A DNA stretch of 64,000 bases from Phalacrocorax aristotelis. Taxonomy: Eukaryota; Chordata; Aves; Suliformes; Phalacrocoracidae. The notes beneath the pieces were generated by a model, which ran no database searches, was not told the DNA's origin, and saw only the letters and a program-made list of their open reading frames with translations. Shown one piece after another: positions 36,901 through 47,044 of this stretch (position 1 is the stretch's first letter; each line of letters begins with the position of its first letter). The DNA lies in NCBI RefSeq assembly GCF_949628215.1, contig NC_134297.1, positions 6,324,001 to 6,388,000 of the forward strand. The letters are read 5' to 3'. The translations under genes were made by a program, and so were the position numbers.

Positions 36901-39900
36901 CATGGGGAAACCCGGAAAAGGAGCGTGCGCAGTTAGATTTATATATCTTGGAGGATTTATATAGCTTGGAGGTCTCCTGTGTGCAATTCCTCGCTGCAGA
37001 GAGCTCAAACAGAACTCTGGTGCGTAAGCAAACTTTCCCACTCCTCCTCCGTAAGCCAGCCGCACGATATATTTTTAGACAGCAACCGTACTCTGCCAGA
37101 CTGGACAAACCAGATGCAGAAGTGACTAATTCTGTCAGCAGGAAATTCAGCAGGCACACGGGGACGGTGGGAGCTGCTACAGCCGACTCTGGACTGGAGA
37201 CACTTACCGGAAAGCGGAGATGTCCTGCTGCAAAGGGGGATCGCAGAAAGGCTAGGACGGGCCTCCAGCAGGAAGATTTCTGGGATGTGTACAAAGCGGG
37301 GCTCCATCTGACCCCAGCATCTCCCATAAAGGCTGATTTCTGGCTTGTTCGGCGGTTCCAGCAAGACAGCTTGGTGTGTGCCGGGCACCAAAGGCCCTCA
37401 CTGCTCCCCTCTCCTCCAAAATAGGTGCTCCATAACACACTCAGTGCCCGCGTCTGGTTCCCCAGACCCTGACCCATAGGGGGAGGGGGCTCCTGGCCCT
37501 TAGTTTCACCTGTCCCTTATCACAGGTGGTTTATTTGTTTGTCCAGCACAAGGCAGCTATGAGAGTCAGCTGCTTCCCTTGACCTTTATCACCTCCCAGC
37601 CTCAGCTCGTCTGCCACAGGACTGCTCAGGGCCAAAGCTGTACAGATCACAGAAGGTAAGAGCAAGTGTGTAGCCAAGGCAGTCTCGCTGCAAAAGACCC
37701 ATTTTCTGGCACTAATGTACACAGCCAAGAAAAGGAACCCATCAAGTACAAACTTTGAGGTGGCCTGGGGAGGTCTCAGATGAAGCAGAGTCATCGGACT
37801 ATGTGGTCAGACTCTTGCTTGGTAATTACACCCTGCAGATCCCAGCCTGTGTATCCAAGAGGCAATTCCCACCTCCCCTTTTCCAGCCGCACCTGCCTCA
37901 GGTGGCGTACAATAAAAACTAAAACAATTATCACGCAAGAAACGAGAAGAACGACGGCCGTCAAACTCATCAACCAGCTCAGGACGCAGCCAGCAAGCCG
38001 GGCTGGGAGCTTGGGAGACCAACAGGGTGGGCTTGTGCAGTGCAGAAAGAGCCAAAAGAACCAAGAAAGTTGTATTTTCAGAACCTGAGGCTTTCCCAGA
38101 TCATACTGAAAGCTAACACCAGCTTTGTGGTGCTGGCATAAGGGGAAACAGCCTGTTTCCCACAAGAAAAAACCCAAAAGATCTAAAAGCTGCTGGCACG
38201 TGGTATGCACCAAGTGCTCCTCGCTTCACCCAAGTAGCTCAAGTGCAGCTACCCAACCCTTGAGATCAGCTCCTGCACCAACTCTTGCTGCAAACCCAGG
38301 ATACTCCTCCAGGAAGAGATCTGGCATGAATAATCTCATTTCTCTTCTTATTCTTGATAAACATACAGGGAAACAGCACGCCTAACAGTCAAGTTTCCGT
38401 AAGGCATGCTTCTGCTGTATTGCCCCAATATGGGCAGTAAAGCACTGAGGAAACTTAGCCAGCGTATTATTTTTTTGTCTTCAGTTCCTTATTAAGGGTA
38501 ATGGCACTATAAAATGGTGACACCAGACTAACAAATGAATATGAAGCAGGAAATAAAGGACACAAGAGTCCTCCAGACCGCCTACCTTCCAGGCAGAGAG
38601 GGCAAGTGCAATAGCAAAAGATACAAGTCACACACCACTTTCAAACTCAATCCTCTACAGCATTCAGCTGTCTTGTGACCATCCTGAGTCATTCAGGAAA
38701 CCAAATTCCTTTAGGTTTATTACAGAAGAAACTGAAGTTAATGTTTGCACAGGACAGCACAGGCTTGGCTTGCTGCCTCGCAACAGGCGTATCAGTGCAG
38801 CTGTGTCATGCAACACAACAGAGCTCAAAAAAAGCCACCACGCTTCTAATTGTGTTTCTGTTGCAGCAGAGACTTTTACATGTAAGACTTAGCAATTCTC
38901 GGGGAGAAGTGGGAAATAAAGCTGCCTTACAGGCCTGATACTCGTAGCTAAGAGCCATGAAATTCGTCCCTACAACACACTTACATCCCAAGACCAGAAA
39001 AGAAACATGCTGCAGATGCAAATAACTTATTTAAAATACTCTTACATCTTTCCTGGTATAGAAAGTGCTCTCTGAGCAACAAAAATGCCCTCCAGCAGCC
39101 TAACACACACATCTGTCCTCCAGACCTTGACTAAATGCTCCACGCTCATCATTACATTTCGCCCACGCTCTTGACCGACTCTTAGAGCTTTGCGGTGGGT
39201 CTGGCCCGCGACACCGCAATGTTTGGAGCCAGCAGCAGGAGAAACACCGGCACCTCCAACCGGGCAAAGCGTTTCTCTGTTCTCTGGCTGCTCCCTCCTC
39301 CGCCCCAGCCTATTGCCCCGGCTATCGCAGTGCCTTATTGCAAGGCTGGCTCCGGCGGCCTTTGGATGGGAACAGCATATCCTACCCTGGGCAAGGCGAG
39401 AACCTTTGGTCTGATACCTTCCCCGCAGCCAGGCCCTCAAAAACAGTCTCCCTGCTCCCTCAATGGTTTTACAAAGTGATCTTTTGTTTGCTGAGCAAAG
39501 GTCTGGCGTCGATCGGCCTCAGCCTTTTTCTCGTTGAGCCTTCCTTGTCCCTGTTTGCCTTTGGCACCAGCAGCGGCAAAACTGGCCTGAGCAGCAGCCA
39601 GACCTCAGAGAAAAGCTCTGCACCTTTCCAAGGAAGAGGAGTAGCTTCTCCTCACTGTGCCCAGGAACTGCCACAGCTCCTCTGCCGCCCCAAGAGGAGA
39701 CGCAGTCATTGCAAAACAACTCACATTTGCTCTGCAGCCGTATTTACCGGGAGCCAAGTCCAACGACAGTCGGTCCACGAGTGGCAAACTCCTCGGGCTG
39801 TTTAATGTCAGGCAACAGGTGCCGTCTTTGGGGAAGTCCCTCTGGATCAGATCAGCTCCTCTCAAACCGATGCAGGGGGAAAACTGATCCAGAGCCAGGG

Positions 39901-40986
39901 GAAAGGACCTGGCATGCCGCTGCCCTGGTGTGAAGGGACTCGCTCAAGCACTCAGCCCTGCCGTAAAGACACACCGGCGCGCAAACCTGCCTTTTGCCAA
40001 GAGAACAAGCCGGGCAGGGAAGATCACGCCGCACACAACAGTGTCACCCTGACCCAGCCAGGGAACAAGGAGCTCGAGCTGAACAGTATCAGCGAGAGCA
40101 TCTCCTTCCCGCTCCTGGCAGTCACCGTGGTCCTGACACACGCACGACAGCGGGGCTGGAGGCAAGGGAAACTTTTCCTTGCTGCAGGCCAGCTTTCTGA
40201 GCGGTGCTAAAGCTGCTAGCGCCTTTGCCACTGCCAGATAACAACCAGACAGCCTGCAGGTGAGCTGGAAAGCACTGCTGTCCTGCTTTAACACAGTTTT
40301 GAAACAGCTCTGTGGCACAGAACAGGATCTGGAGGTGCAACCCAAAACCACCGGCCCCTGCCCGACCCTCAGCCAGGAAGACCTCCACGAAAAGCCAAGA
40401 CCGTGGCTTAAGCTCACTCAAGTTTCAAAGCACACTGATAATGCATCGGTTAATTAACAAAGCCCCAAAGCCCTCGGTTAAAGTCAGACCTTCTGACGGC
40501 TTGAACAGGTTTAGTTAGATCTGTTGCTAAACAACCCGGACCTATGCGCTGCCAGCAGTTCACCTCCCCGTACTTTATCTGCACTCACATCCCCAGCGCC
40601 TAGCTTAAGCCAAAATCAAAACAGAGCGACGTTAGCGCTGACATCGAGGTGGCCTAACACCAGCACAGACGGCTGCATCGCGACCGGTGAGGATTTCCAC
40701 TTTCCTAAAGCTGGTTTTTCTTTTCCTGCTCCGCTGGGCTTGGCAGCGTCCCCCAAACAGGTTCTCCTGACCTTACCCGAGCTTCCCGAGGGATGCAGAC
40801 CTGCCCTGGGCAGTCCTGACCTGCGAGGCTCAAAGGAACCGGAGCGAGGGGAGGGTGAGGCAGCTCGGCGAAAGGCTGATGGCTTTTGGGAGAGCCCCGC
40901 CACCCCCCGGCACCAGGTGCTGCTCTCACCTGCAGTTGGGCGCTGTACCTCATGCTGGCACCGTCGGCCGCGGGGCCCTGCAACAT
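21776..40986 (-). CDS. ST14: ST14 (matriptase), complete 19-exon coding region
   Basis: Type II transmembrane serine protease that acts at the epithelial cell surface, where the known family activates substrates such as HAI-regulated zymogens and pro-HGF. Nineteen exons join in phase at GT-AG sites to give 2,547 nt, 848 aa plus TAG (human 855 aa, 19 exons). Order: cytoplasmic tail 1-46, TM about 48-68, SEA about 75-195 with cleavage motif GSVIA at 141-145, CUB1 about 208-328, CUB2 about 332-442, LDLa 1-4 about 444-595, protease 608-848. Catalytic triad His649, Asp704, Ser798; S1-pocket Asp792; activation cleavage Arg607|Ile608; linking Cys597. Every landmark is offset by 7-8 residues from human. 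The start ATG is the first in frame after a TGA 24 nt upstream. No frameshift or stop was seen, so the gene looks intact. Confidence 0.97.
22477..22613 (-). CDS. ST14: ST14 exon 18 (protease domain)
   Basis: Residues 750-795: [35 protein letters not shown]. Asp792 is the S1-pocket residue that gives Arg/Lys specificity. NQT is a possible glycosylation site, as in human. Ends CAG|GTAGGC, phase 0. Confidence 0.97.
22894..23168 (-). CDS. ST14: ST14 exon 17 (catalytic Asp)
   Basis: Residues 659-749: [34 protein letters not shown] (Asp704 of the triad in DYDIA), [19 protein letters not shown]. Phase 2 to phase 1. Confidence 0.97.
23323..23509 (-). CDS. ST14: ST14 exon 16 (activation site and catalytic His)
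   Basis: Residues 596-658. Contains Cys597 (the pro-domain Cys that tethers the catalytic chain), activation sequence RKSR|IVGG (cleavage after Arg607), [14 protein letters not shown] and the catalytic-His motif SAAHC (His649). Phase 1 to phase 2. Confidence 0.97.
23892..24020 (-). CDS. ST14: ST14 exon 15 (LDLa repeat 4)
   Basis: Residues 553-595: [31 protein letters not shown]. The donor falls after A of the next codon, so the join with exon 16 gives NCG. Phase 1-1. Confidence 0.95.
24102..24215 (-). CDS. ST14: ST14 exon 14 (LDLa repeat 3)
   Basis: Residues 515-552: [30 protein letters not shown]. Six cysteines and a SDE motif. Separated from exon 15 by an intron of only 81 nt. Confidence 0.96.
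24652..24759 (-). CDS. ST14: ST14 exon 13 (LDLa repeat 2)
   Basis: Residues 479-514: [31 protein letters not shown]. Six cysteines and an intact SDE calcium motif. Symmetrical phase 1-1 exon. Confidence 0.96.
25711..25815 (-). CDS. ST14: ST14 exon 12 (LDLa repeat 1)
   Basis: Residues 444-478: [29 protein letters not shown]. It has the six-Cys LDL-receptor class A pattern with the acidic calcium cage D-x-x-D-x-SDE. Phase 1 on both sides, as for each LDLa exon here. Confidence 0.96.
26101..26231 (-). CDS. ST14: ST14 exon 11 (end of CUB2)
   Basis: Residues 400-443: [35 protein letters not shown]. Very close to human, including the SYTDTGF calcium-site-like segment of CUB domains. Phase 2 to phase 1. 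Confidence 0.97.
26914..26923 (+). repeat. G10 homopolymer in ST14 intron 10
   Basis: Ten consecutive G on the plus strand. Confidence 0.85.
27156..27265 (-). CDS. ST14: ST14 exon 10 (CUB2)
   Basis: Residues 364-399: [15 protein letters not shown], then [21 protein letters not shown] near the end is a possible glycosylation site. Phase 0 to phase 2. Confidence 0.95.
27569..28627 (+). mobile_element. CR1 LINE fragment in ST14 intron 9
   Basis: 5'-truncated CR1, sense on the plus strand, so antisense to ST14. The reading near 27,620-27,860 gives the reverse-transcriptase signature [20 protein letters not shown], followed by [12 protein letters not shown], where intact CR1 has FADDTKLGG; one catalytic Asp is changed to Gly. 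The element then runs through the ORF2 C-terminus to the typical 3' end (GGTCTTTTCCAACCTT ... TTCTATGATTC). It is inactive. The left border (27,571-27,589) reads as a reversed CR1 tail. Confidence 0.93.
28747..28844 (-). CDS. ST14: ST14 exon 9 (start of CUB2)
   Basis: Residues 331-363: [18 protein letters not shown], then [13 protein letters not shown], matching the human CGGRL...GTFNSPYYPGHYPP block. Acceptor cttctag, donor GTAAGA. The CR1 insertion lies in the intron that follows. Confidence 0.95.
29286..29425 (-). CDS. ST14: ST14 exon 8 (second part of CUB1)
   Basis: Residues 284-330: [20 protein letters not shown], then [17 protein letters not shown] is a possible N-glycosylation site conserved with human. 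Phase 2 to phase 1. Confidence 0.96.
29542..29589 (+). repeat. Perfect 24-bp tandem duplication in ST14 intron 7
   Basis: The unit starting CCTCTCACTTCACTCC occurs twice back to back (29,542-29,565 and 29,566-29,589) within a 196-nt intron. Confidence 0.9.
29622..29859 (-). CDS. ST14: ST14 exon 7 (first part of CUB1)
   Basis: Residues 205-283, from CMFALH through [17 protein letters not shown]-like strands and [16 protein letters not shown] domains bind partner proteins and, in matriptase, are needed for zymogen activation. Phase 1 to phase 2. Confidence 0.96.
30197..30232 (-). CDS. ST14: ST14 exon 6 (36-nt SEA-CUB linker micro-exon)
   Basis: Only 36 nt, residues 193-204 ([11 protein letters not shown]). 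Acceptor ctcctgcag, donor GTAAGT, phase 1 on both sides, so skipping it would keep the frame. It joins VVAFP to NSCMFALH exactly where human has VVAFPTDS...DNSCSFG. Confidence 0.93.
30682..30842 (-). CDS. ST14: ST14 exon 5 (SEA domain with autoproteolysis site)
   Basis: Residues 139-192. Starts with [13 protein letters not shown]; the GSVIA motif at 141-145 is the conserved SEA cleavage site (between Gly and Ser in human), so the maturation step that precedes activation appears preserved. Ends KVESVVAF, phase 1. Confidence 0.96.
31308..31378 (-). CDS. ST14: ST14 exon 4 (SEA domain)
   Basis: Residues 116-138 with [12 protein letters not shown], matching human GPYHKESAVTAF. Begins phase 0 and ends phase 2, supplying AG of the Ser139 codon. 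Confidence 0.95.
31988..32115 (-). CDS. ST14: ST14 exon 3 (start of SEA domain)
   Basis: Residues 73-115, containing [10 protein letters not shown] and [11 protein letters not shown], close to the human KVFNGYMRI and DAYENSNSTEF. NSSS is a possible N-glycosylation site. Phase 1 to phase 0. Confidence 0.96.
32354..32513 (-). CDS. ST14: ST14 exon 2 (cytoplasmic juxtamembrane and transmembrane segment)
   Basis: Encodes residues 20-72: [11 protein letters not shown], then a basic [11 protein letters not shown] stretch, then a run of about 21 hydrophobic residues (48-68) ending LLVWHFK. Basic residues on the N-terminal side fit a type II signal anchor. Acceptor ctcctag, donor GTGAGT, ending in phase 1. 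Confidence 0.96.
35445..35459 (+). repeat. G15 homopolymer in ST14 intron 1
   Basis: Fifteen consecutive G on the plus strand (C on the ST14 transcript strand). Confidence 0.9.
36936..36971 (+). repeat. 18-bp tandem duplication with one mismatch
   Basis: GATTTATATATCTTGGAG is followed directly by GATTTATATAGCTTGGAG, in ST14 intron 1. Confidence 0.85.
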
Positions 40987-41270
40987 GGCGAGGGCGGCTG
41001 CCGTGCCGGCTCAGGCCGCCATGGCGCGGTTGCTCCTCACCTCGGCACGGCACGGCTCGGCATGGTGCCCGGCCCCTCCTCTCCGCGCTCCGGGCAGGTG
41101 CGGGAAGCCGGAAACACCCCGCGGGTCCCCCGACACACCCGTGTCCAGCTGCGGCTCCCACCTCCCCCGCTTCGCAGGCGTCCGCAGGGAAATTAAGGAA
41201 AACTTCATGCCTGAAAAGCTGTGCCCAAAAGCCCCGCGCAGGCTCGGCGTCATCCGAAGAGACCCTCTTT
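40840..41270 (-). promoter_or_regulatory. CpG island promoter of ST14
   Basis: GC-rich, CpG-dense DNA surrounding exon 1. It has no TATA box at a useful distance, consistent with a dispersed CpG-island promoter. A 3-codon upstream ORF (ATG at 41,022, stop at 41,011) lies in the presumed 5' UTR. The exact start site cannot be read from the sequence. Confidence 0.65.
40930..40986 (-). CDS. ST14: ST14 exon 1 (start codon, residues 1-19)
   Basis: Nineteen codons beginning MLQGPAADG and ending at CAG followed by donor GTGAGAGC, phase 0. The end of the exon (MRYSAQLQ) joined to exon 2 ([11 protein letters not shown]) aligns with the human tail around LKYNSRHEK-VNGLEEGVEF, which identifies this small exon 8.4 kb upstream of exon 2. 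A TGA in frame 24 nt upstream fixes ATG 40986 as the first possible start; Met12 is a less likely alternative. Unlike the human protein there is no Gly at position 2. Confidence 0.88.
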
Positions 41271-44200
41271 GCCACGTGCTTTGCTTTAGTAAATGAAACC
41301 AGAAAAATCTTTAACCAACACAAGCCGTCCCGCAGCCAGCAGTGGGGCTTGCGAGCACTCGTGTACACACAGCTTCCAGGGCAAAGCTTTATGTACCCAA
41401 GGTCTTAGCCCTGCTCGGGTGACATAAAACAACATGCTCTGAAACTCCGCTGCAAAAAGGGCGCTCTCCAGCATGCACAGGCGCTTTTGCCCCCGGGACA
41501 AACCCGCTGTTCCCAAAAAACATCTTGTACGCTCAGGGGCTGCCAAAACAAAGTATTTCCTTTATCCCAGCCTGAAACCTGCTCTCAGCTAGGCTACAGC
41601 ACTGTAGGAATGAGCCACCTCTTACCAAACAGAGGAGACCAGATGCAAAGTGATGAGCAACACAGCAGACCAGCAGAAACTGCACATGCATCCAAATTTG
41701 GCACTCAGAGTTGCTCACATACCAGCAACAGCTCCCAGGGATTCTGTGGTGTGATATTAAACAATGCCCCCAGAGAAGAAAAGGAAGGACCTGCGGCAAA
41801 ACCCTGGGTTTTGAGAATGCTCTAAGGCAGGTTGGAAAGGGGGCTTCTAACACCGAAATCTGCATTCCTGGCACAGCCTTACTCCATATCATTTTCCCCT
41901 TCTTGGAAAGATGACTCCCCCCCTTCCAATATTTAGATTTCTCACATTCAAGAACAGGTCAAGATAGCTGGACCGACATCATCTTCCTTGGAAAGGATCT
42001 TCCCTTCTCTGTCTTAGATGCGATAGTCTATACCAACATGTGGTATGCCCGTCAATCTTTCTGAAAGCTGACCTGGCCATCCCGCTGCTGGTCTGATCCC
42101 CTTTACACCAATTCAGTCCAGCCCTGAAACAGATTTTTTTCCACATCTGAACATTTAAATTTCCCAGAAAGCTGTTTTTGGTGTAACAGGAGTTGCCCAC
42201 CGATTCATACCCGCAAGGAGATGCTTGCTGGGTTACCTTTGTTTCCCCTTGCTCTAAAACTTCTCGTGCAAAGCGCAAGTTTTGCGGGTGTTCCTCTGGG
42301 GAAAAAAAGAGACGGTGTCAGGTCTCTGATCCTACCGTTGTCTCTTTAGGTGACAAATACAAGGTAATTTCTGTGCTCTTACAGAAAGAATTCCGTTTCC
42401 TCATCCCTCAGCCACCAGAATCCCACCGGCTCGCTGAGCACCGCACAGCAGGGCATCTCCCCGGATTCAAGGTATTCCCCTTCAAAAGGTGGCTTTGTTA
42501 GTCAGCCTGCTGAAACTGCCCGCCTGGCTGATGTCAGGAGCTGCTCTCGGCTCTCCCGCTGCTGCCCAACCCTGCCCAGCGCTCCCGTCCTACAGCCACT
42601 CCCTGCACGGCTGGCTGCAGGTGCTCCAGCCTAACTTAATACCCCCATGAAACAGCACATTTTAGGTATAAAGCACCTAGTCCGAGCTGAACCAGTGCTC
42701 TTTGCTTCTGCAAATTTCTCCTCTTCAACTAACCTCCTCCGGGCAAATGCCGGTGCTCAGGGATGTGGCTAAAGAGGGCAAGATGCAGGCTCACTCTTTG
42801 AGGCCTACGGTGTCTCTCGCAAAGGTCCACAGCCCTTGGTTTCACTCAGTGCTGCGAATGCCCGGTGTTTCCTCTCATTCGAGCCACTGACATTTTACAA
42901 ACGAATTCAGCATCCCAGCTCGCTCTTTGAACAAGGGGATGCAATCACCTGGGCGGGGCGGGGGGGGGGGGGGGATGAAAGCAACCCACGTGCTAAATTT
43001 AAAGTATAATATAGCTGGGAGGCAGCTGGTTTTGAGCCCTAAATGACAGGATGCAGTGATTTATTTTACGGCTGTGTTGCTAAGCCACCACGGTGGGTGA
43101 GGGCCCCCTCTTTCTGGGCACTGCACGGTCCCAAAGCAGCAATTCCCAGTCAGCAGTCCTCCACGTGCCTTTGCGGTAAGACACTTCCATGTGCCTCATC
43201 CCACCGGAGGATGCTGAGCCCCACCGAGTCAACACGAAAAAAGATGTAACTGAAGCAGAAAGATCAAGGCACTTACCCGCGTGCAACGGCAGCAGTCAGC
43301 AACGAAACCTCTGTTTCTTCCCACTTCTATCAGTTCATTCAATAAAAGGTGTCACCTCCTCCTCCTAACGTTGTCTCTTCGTATCAGCGTGGCCGCAAGA
43401 GCAGCAAGCCGAGGTGTAACACGCCTTTAGGAGGAAGGAGAGCGCTCGCTTTAGGCACCGCTGGAAATCTGAGAACCCGAGTCCGTCTTTGTCAGAACTG
43501 GATGCAAGTTGCAAGAACTAGACCGCCGTGAGCTCGGCCCCCGGCAGAGTCCCAGAGGAGGCAGGGATTAGCTGCAGGAGCAGCAAGCGCCGCCTGAGCG
43601 GGCAGGATGCTTCAGCATCAGCTCCCAGCCCTGGGAATGCCATCCACGTGAAAGAAGGGAAATCATAGCTGCTTACACAAGGAACGAAGGCAGGCTGCCT
43701 GCAGGGGAAAAGTCTCCTGGTGGAGGCAGTTCCCAGTAATTCTAGCCCCGCAAAGGAGCACCATCCATCCACGCTGCCGCGCCAGCGAAGGGCCGGATTC
43801 AAACGGGCAGCGACAAAGGCTTTTCCTCCCTGCAGCGTGTCCCAAGGATTCTGTTCGCAGCGCCTCCTAAATTCAAATTTCACCAGCAGACCCCTCCCAC
43901 CCAGATTCCTGCCAGACAGCCCCGAAACCACCCCAGCTGTGTCTGCTGTTAAAACCTTCAATCCGGTCCGGCAACTTTGACAAAAAGATTGGGAGAGAGA
44001 TAAAACTCAGAGGGTGTCCTGTTACTTTGCATTCCAAAGAGTAAATAAAAGGCTGATTCAGTGGGAGGAGAGGAAATCGTCATCCAGAAGCCCTGCGGTT
44101 TCCAGCTGAACCGGCAGCCCCCAGAGAGCAAAGGTGAACGCTCGGCACAGGGACAGCTCTGTCTGCTTTCGGGCCTGAGGCAAGTTGTCTCGGTATGATT

Positions 44201-47044
44201 CAGCCTCTCTCCATCTGTAACCCAAGGAGAATAACTACCCACTTTGGAGAATGGGACCCGTAGAAGTGCAGCGAGTTGCCCTCAGTTGGCCACAGGCTGC
44301 TCTGGAGGCAGCGCTGAGCCCTGGCGCCGCTTTTCAGAAAGCTGCTCGAGGATTACTGCGTGATTTGGATGGGAACCTATCCTTTCATCTCAAACCCTTC
44401 TCTCAAGAGCTCTGGGAGTGAGAGTCCTGCTTCCAAAACATGGCTCGGGCAGGGATCACGAGTAGCTTTGCCCTCCTGAGGTCACAAAAGCCGGCCAGAA
44501 CAGAGGTCACGAGTGACCAGCTCCATCCTGTGGAAGGTACGGGCACGAGCAGTGAGCAAAGGACGTGACAGCGTGCAGCTTGCAATGAGAAAGTCTCCCC
44601 TCAGCCCTCCGTCGCTTCCCAGGCGGCTCCGAGACGCGGTCTCAAAATTAAGGGGAATCGTTTCTTGTGCCCCTGCTGCTGGTGGTGCCCGCCACCTGAC
44701 AAGTCGTGGAACTCCAGAGGGAATCCCAAGCCCTAGGAAACATACCACAGGATGTAAGCTTGCTCCCGGGACTACGCTATTAGCTGGGTCTCTCTCTTGA
44801 GCTCTTCTGTGGCTCGTGGAAGCAGAGAACCTCTTTTCATGAGCTCTGAATCAGCAACAGCAGCGCTTGCCAGCCAAACTGTAAGCACAACAGAGTGGTC
44901 AGGCTTGATTGCCTGGTTTCTGGCACTGAGTATTTTGAAACCTGGCTGCACACTCAGGCACGCCCAAGATTCAAAGTCAGTTAAGGTCCTGCCCGCCTAA
45001 AACTGGGAATGTGCAAGCTGAGGCCGTGACTTGGCTGGGGAGAGGGATGCAGACAAGGCGTTGGAATTACCCATCGCTTTTTGGTTTATTACAAACAAGT
45101 AGAGCAGACCCATGCTCACACCTGCCTTGCCACCTTATTCTGCACAGAAAATAGAAGTTCAGACTTTGCGTTGGCGGGACCTCACCTGCTTACAACCAAA
45201 ACAAAACGACACGGCTTTGACTTTTCACTTACTCCTCTTACTTCCCTCACTTTGTTGGTGCAGAGGTCAAAGGGATGTGGCACGGGGTTTTTTGCTGTTT
45301 TACGGTCCAGCTCCTACTGTCTTTCAGACAACTAATTGCCTGATTTTCTTCTGGGTATGGTGAGACTGCACATGCCGGTAACACGCCCACCCTAAAGCAG
45401 GAAAGCTGGCTGCGAACTCACCCACAGAGTTCAGTCTGTCAGAGGTGAGAAGCAATACGTGCTCTCCAAGACGATGCTGGTCCTCTCCGGGATGAGGTGG
45501 CAGGCTGGATGAAACACCCTGCTGACTGGCCCAGGCTTGCAGACCTGCTCTAATCCATCCTCCACCCCAAAAGTAGGATCGCTACATATAATGTTTGCCT
45601 GGAAACTCCCCTCCTCCCAAGACAATCTATTAAGGTGTCCTTACTTCTGGTACCTCCACCTCCCTCACTGCATGAGGAACTGGTAAGCCCTCACTTTCCC
45701 ACAGCTCCTCTACCAGCTCTCTGAAGGTCGGACATTTGTTGCTGCCTCACAAGCAACTTGTCAGGAGAAGGCTGTCCCCGAGCGGCAGGAGAGCCCTAGG
45801 ATTCCTCCCACAAGATGGCAGGGAGATGCTGGGAAAGCGGCCTCACCTTGCAACCCATCTCAGCCACCGGGGGAAGAGAGTACTTCTCTTGAACGAGCTG
45901 GGAAATGGTTCCCTGCCAATTGTTGCTCTCCGTGATGCTTGACTTATATCATAAAAGAAAGCAGGGATTAACCGCAGCCCTCGTGCAAACTCCGATCCTC
46001 CTTACCAAAACTGTTAAAACCCAGGCGGGTGGACAGAGTCACTGAAAGCTTTATCCCTGCTGGAAGGAGCTCCCAGGTTTGCTGGCTCTGAACAGATGCA
46101 GTACCCTTTCAGCCGGCCCACGTCACTTCGACTCACCTCCACAGCACATGCTGAAAAATAAAATCAAATAAATCCTCTCAACGAGACACAAACTCCACGT
46201 CCTGTTTGCAAAGGACTCACCCCTCTGACTGGAGGCTCGCTCTCTCCGTCACAGCTATCTAATAACGCAGGCCAAGCTTTCACGTCGCCCTTCAGAGGAA
46301 TAGGGTGCTATTTTTGTGACAAGGAAGGACTTTGGGCCCCTGGAGAAATCCTTGGCTTTGCGCATTAGCACCTTCCCGCCTGCCCAGCTGTCCTAGAGCA
46401 TGTTTGGAACAACAGGCCAGTGAAGTTTATGATTTTTGGTAAGCTCCCAGCTTCCTACAGAGAACACATGTGGCGCTGCGACAATAAAACCGATGCAACG
46501 GCCTCCCTCTCTGCTCTGCACCAGCACCCGCTCTAAGACCCCTTCAGAGCCGTCCCAGGGGCCGGCCGAGGCTGGAAGTGCTCTTTCAGTACAGGAGCAC
46601 TTAAAAGCAAACCTCGATACAACGGCTTACCAAGTTATTGCTTATCATTTAAGCTACTCGGGCCACCCCAGTTATGAAACAGAAGTTATTTCCTTGCACG
46701 AGCAAAGCAGTGCAAAGGGAGATCGGTAATTCATAAAGTTGCAGTGACTCAAGGGCTTCTGACTGTCTGCCCACAGCCAAAATTTCACTGTATAACTGAG
46801 AACAGAGGAAAAATTCTCACCATAGGCTGACTTACAGCTTGCTTAGGCAGTTGGGAAGTCCTCAGCGCAAACAGTTTTTGAGTAATCAAGCACCTTTTTC
46901 TATGTATAGAAGGATACTTTTCCATGCGTGGCTCCGAAATACCAGGCAGCCGTTGCTTCCCCAAGCACAAACTGACACATATTCCCGTTGCCAAAAAATT
47001 CAGTCGGAACGACCCATCAACGCGTTAAAGTCGCTTCGGGAGTT
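41271..47044. other. Intergenic spacer between ST14 promoter and NFRKB 3' side
   Basis: No supported gene. It holds a G15 run at 42,960-42,974 and scattered moderately GC-rich unique sequence. Short open frames here lack splice context or domain similarity. Confidence 0.55.
42960..42974 (+). repeat. G15 homopolymer
   Basis: Fifteen G preceded by GGGCGGGGC in the spacer upstream of ST14. Confidence 0.9.

Larger units (their letters stand above)
32514..40929 (-). other. ST14 intron 1 (8.4 kb)
   Basis: No coding exon recognised. It holds a MEF2-type palindrome at 32,919-32,934, a G15 run at 35,445-35,459, an 18-bp tandem duplication at 36,936-36,971, and CpG-richer patches near 36.7-36.8 kb and 39.95-40.15 kb. 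It is the most likely place for ST14 intronic enhancers, but nothing here proves one. Confidence 0.6.

Noticed and set aside
40524-41408. 294-codon plus-strand open frame across the ST14 promoter
   Set aside because: A CpG-island shadow frame antisense to ST14 exon 1, with no domain and no conserved start context at its first ATG.
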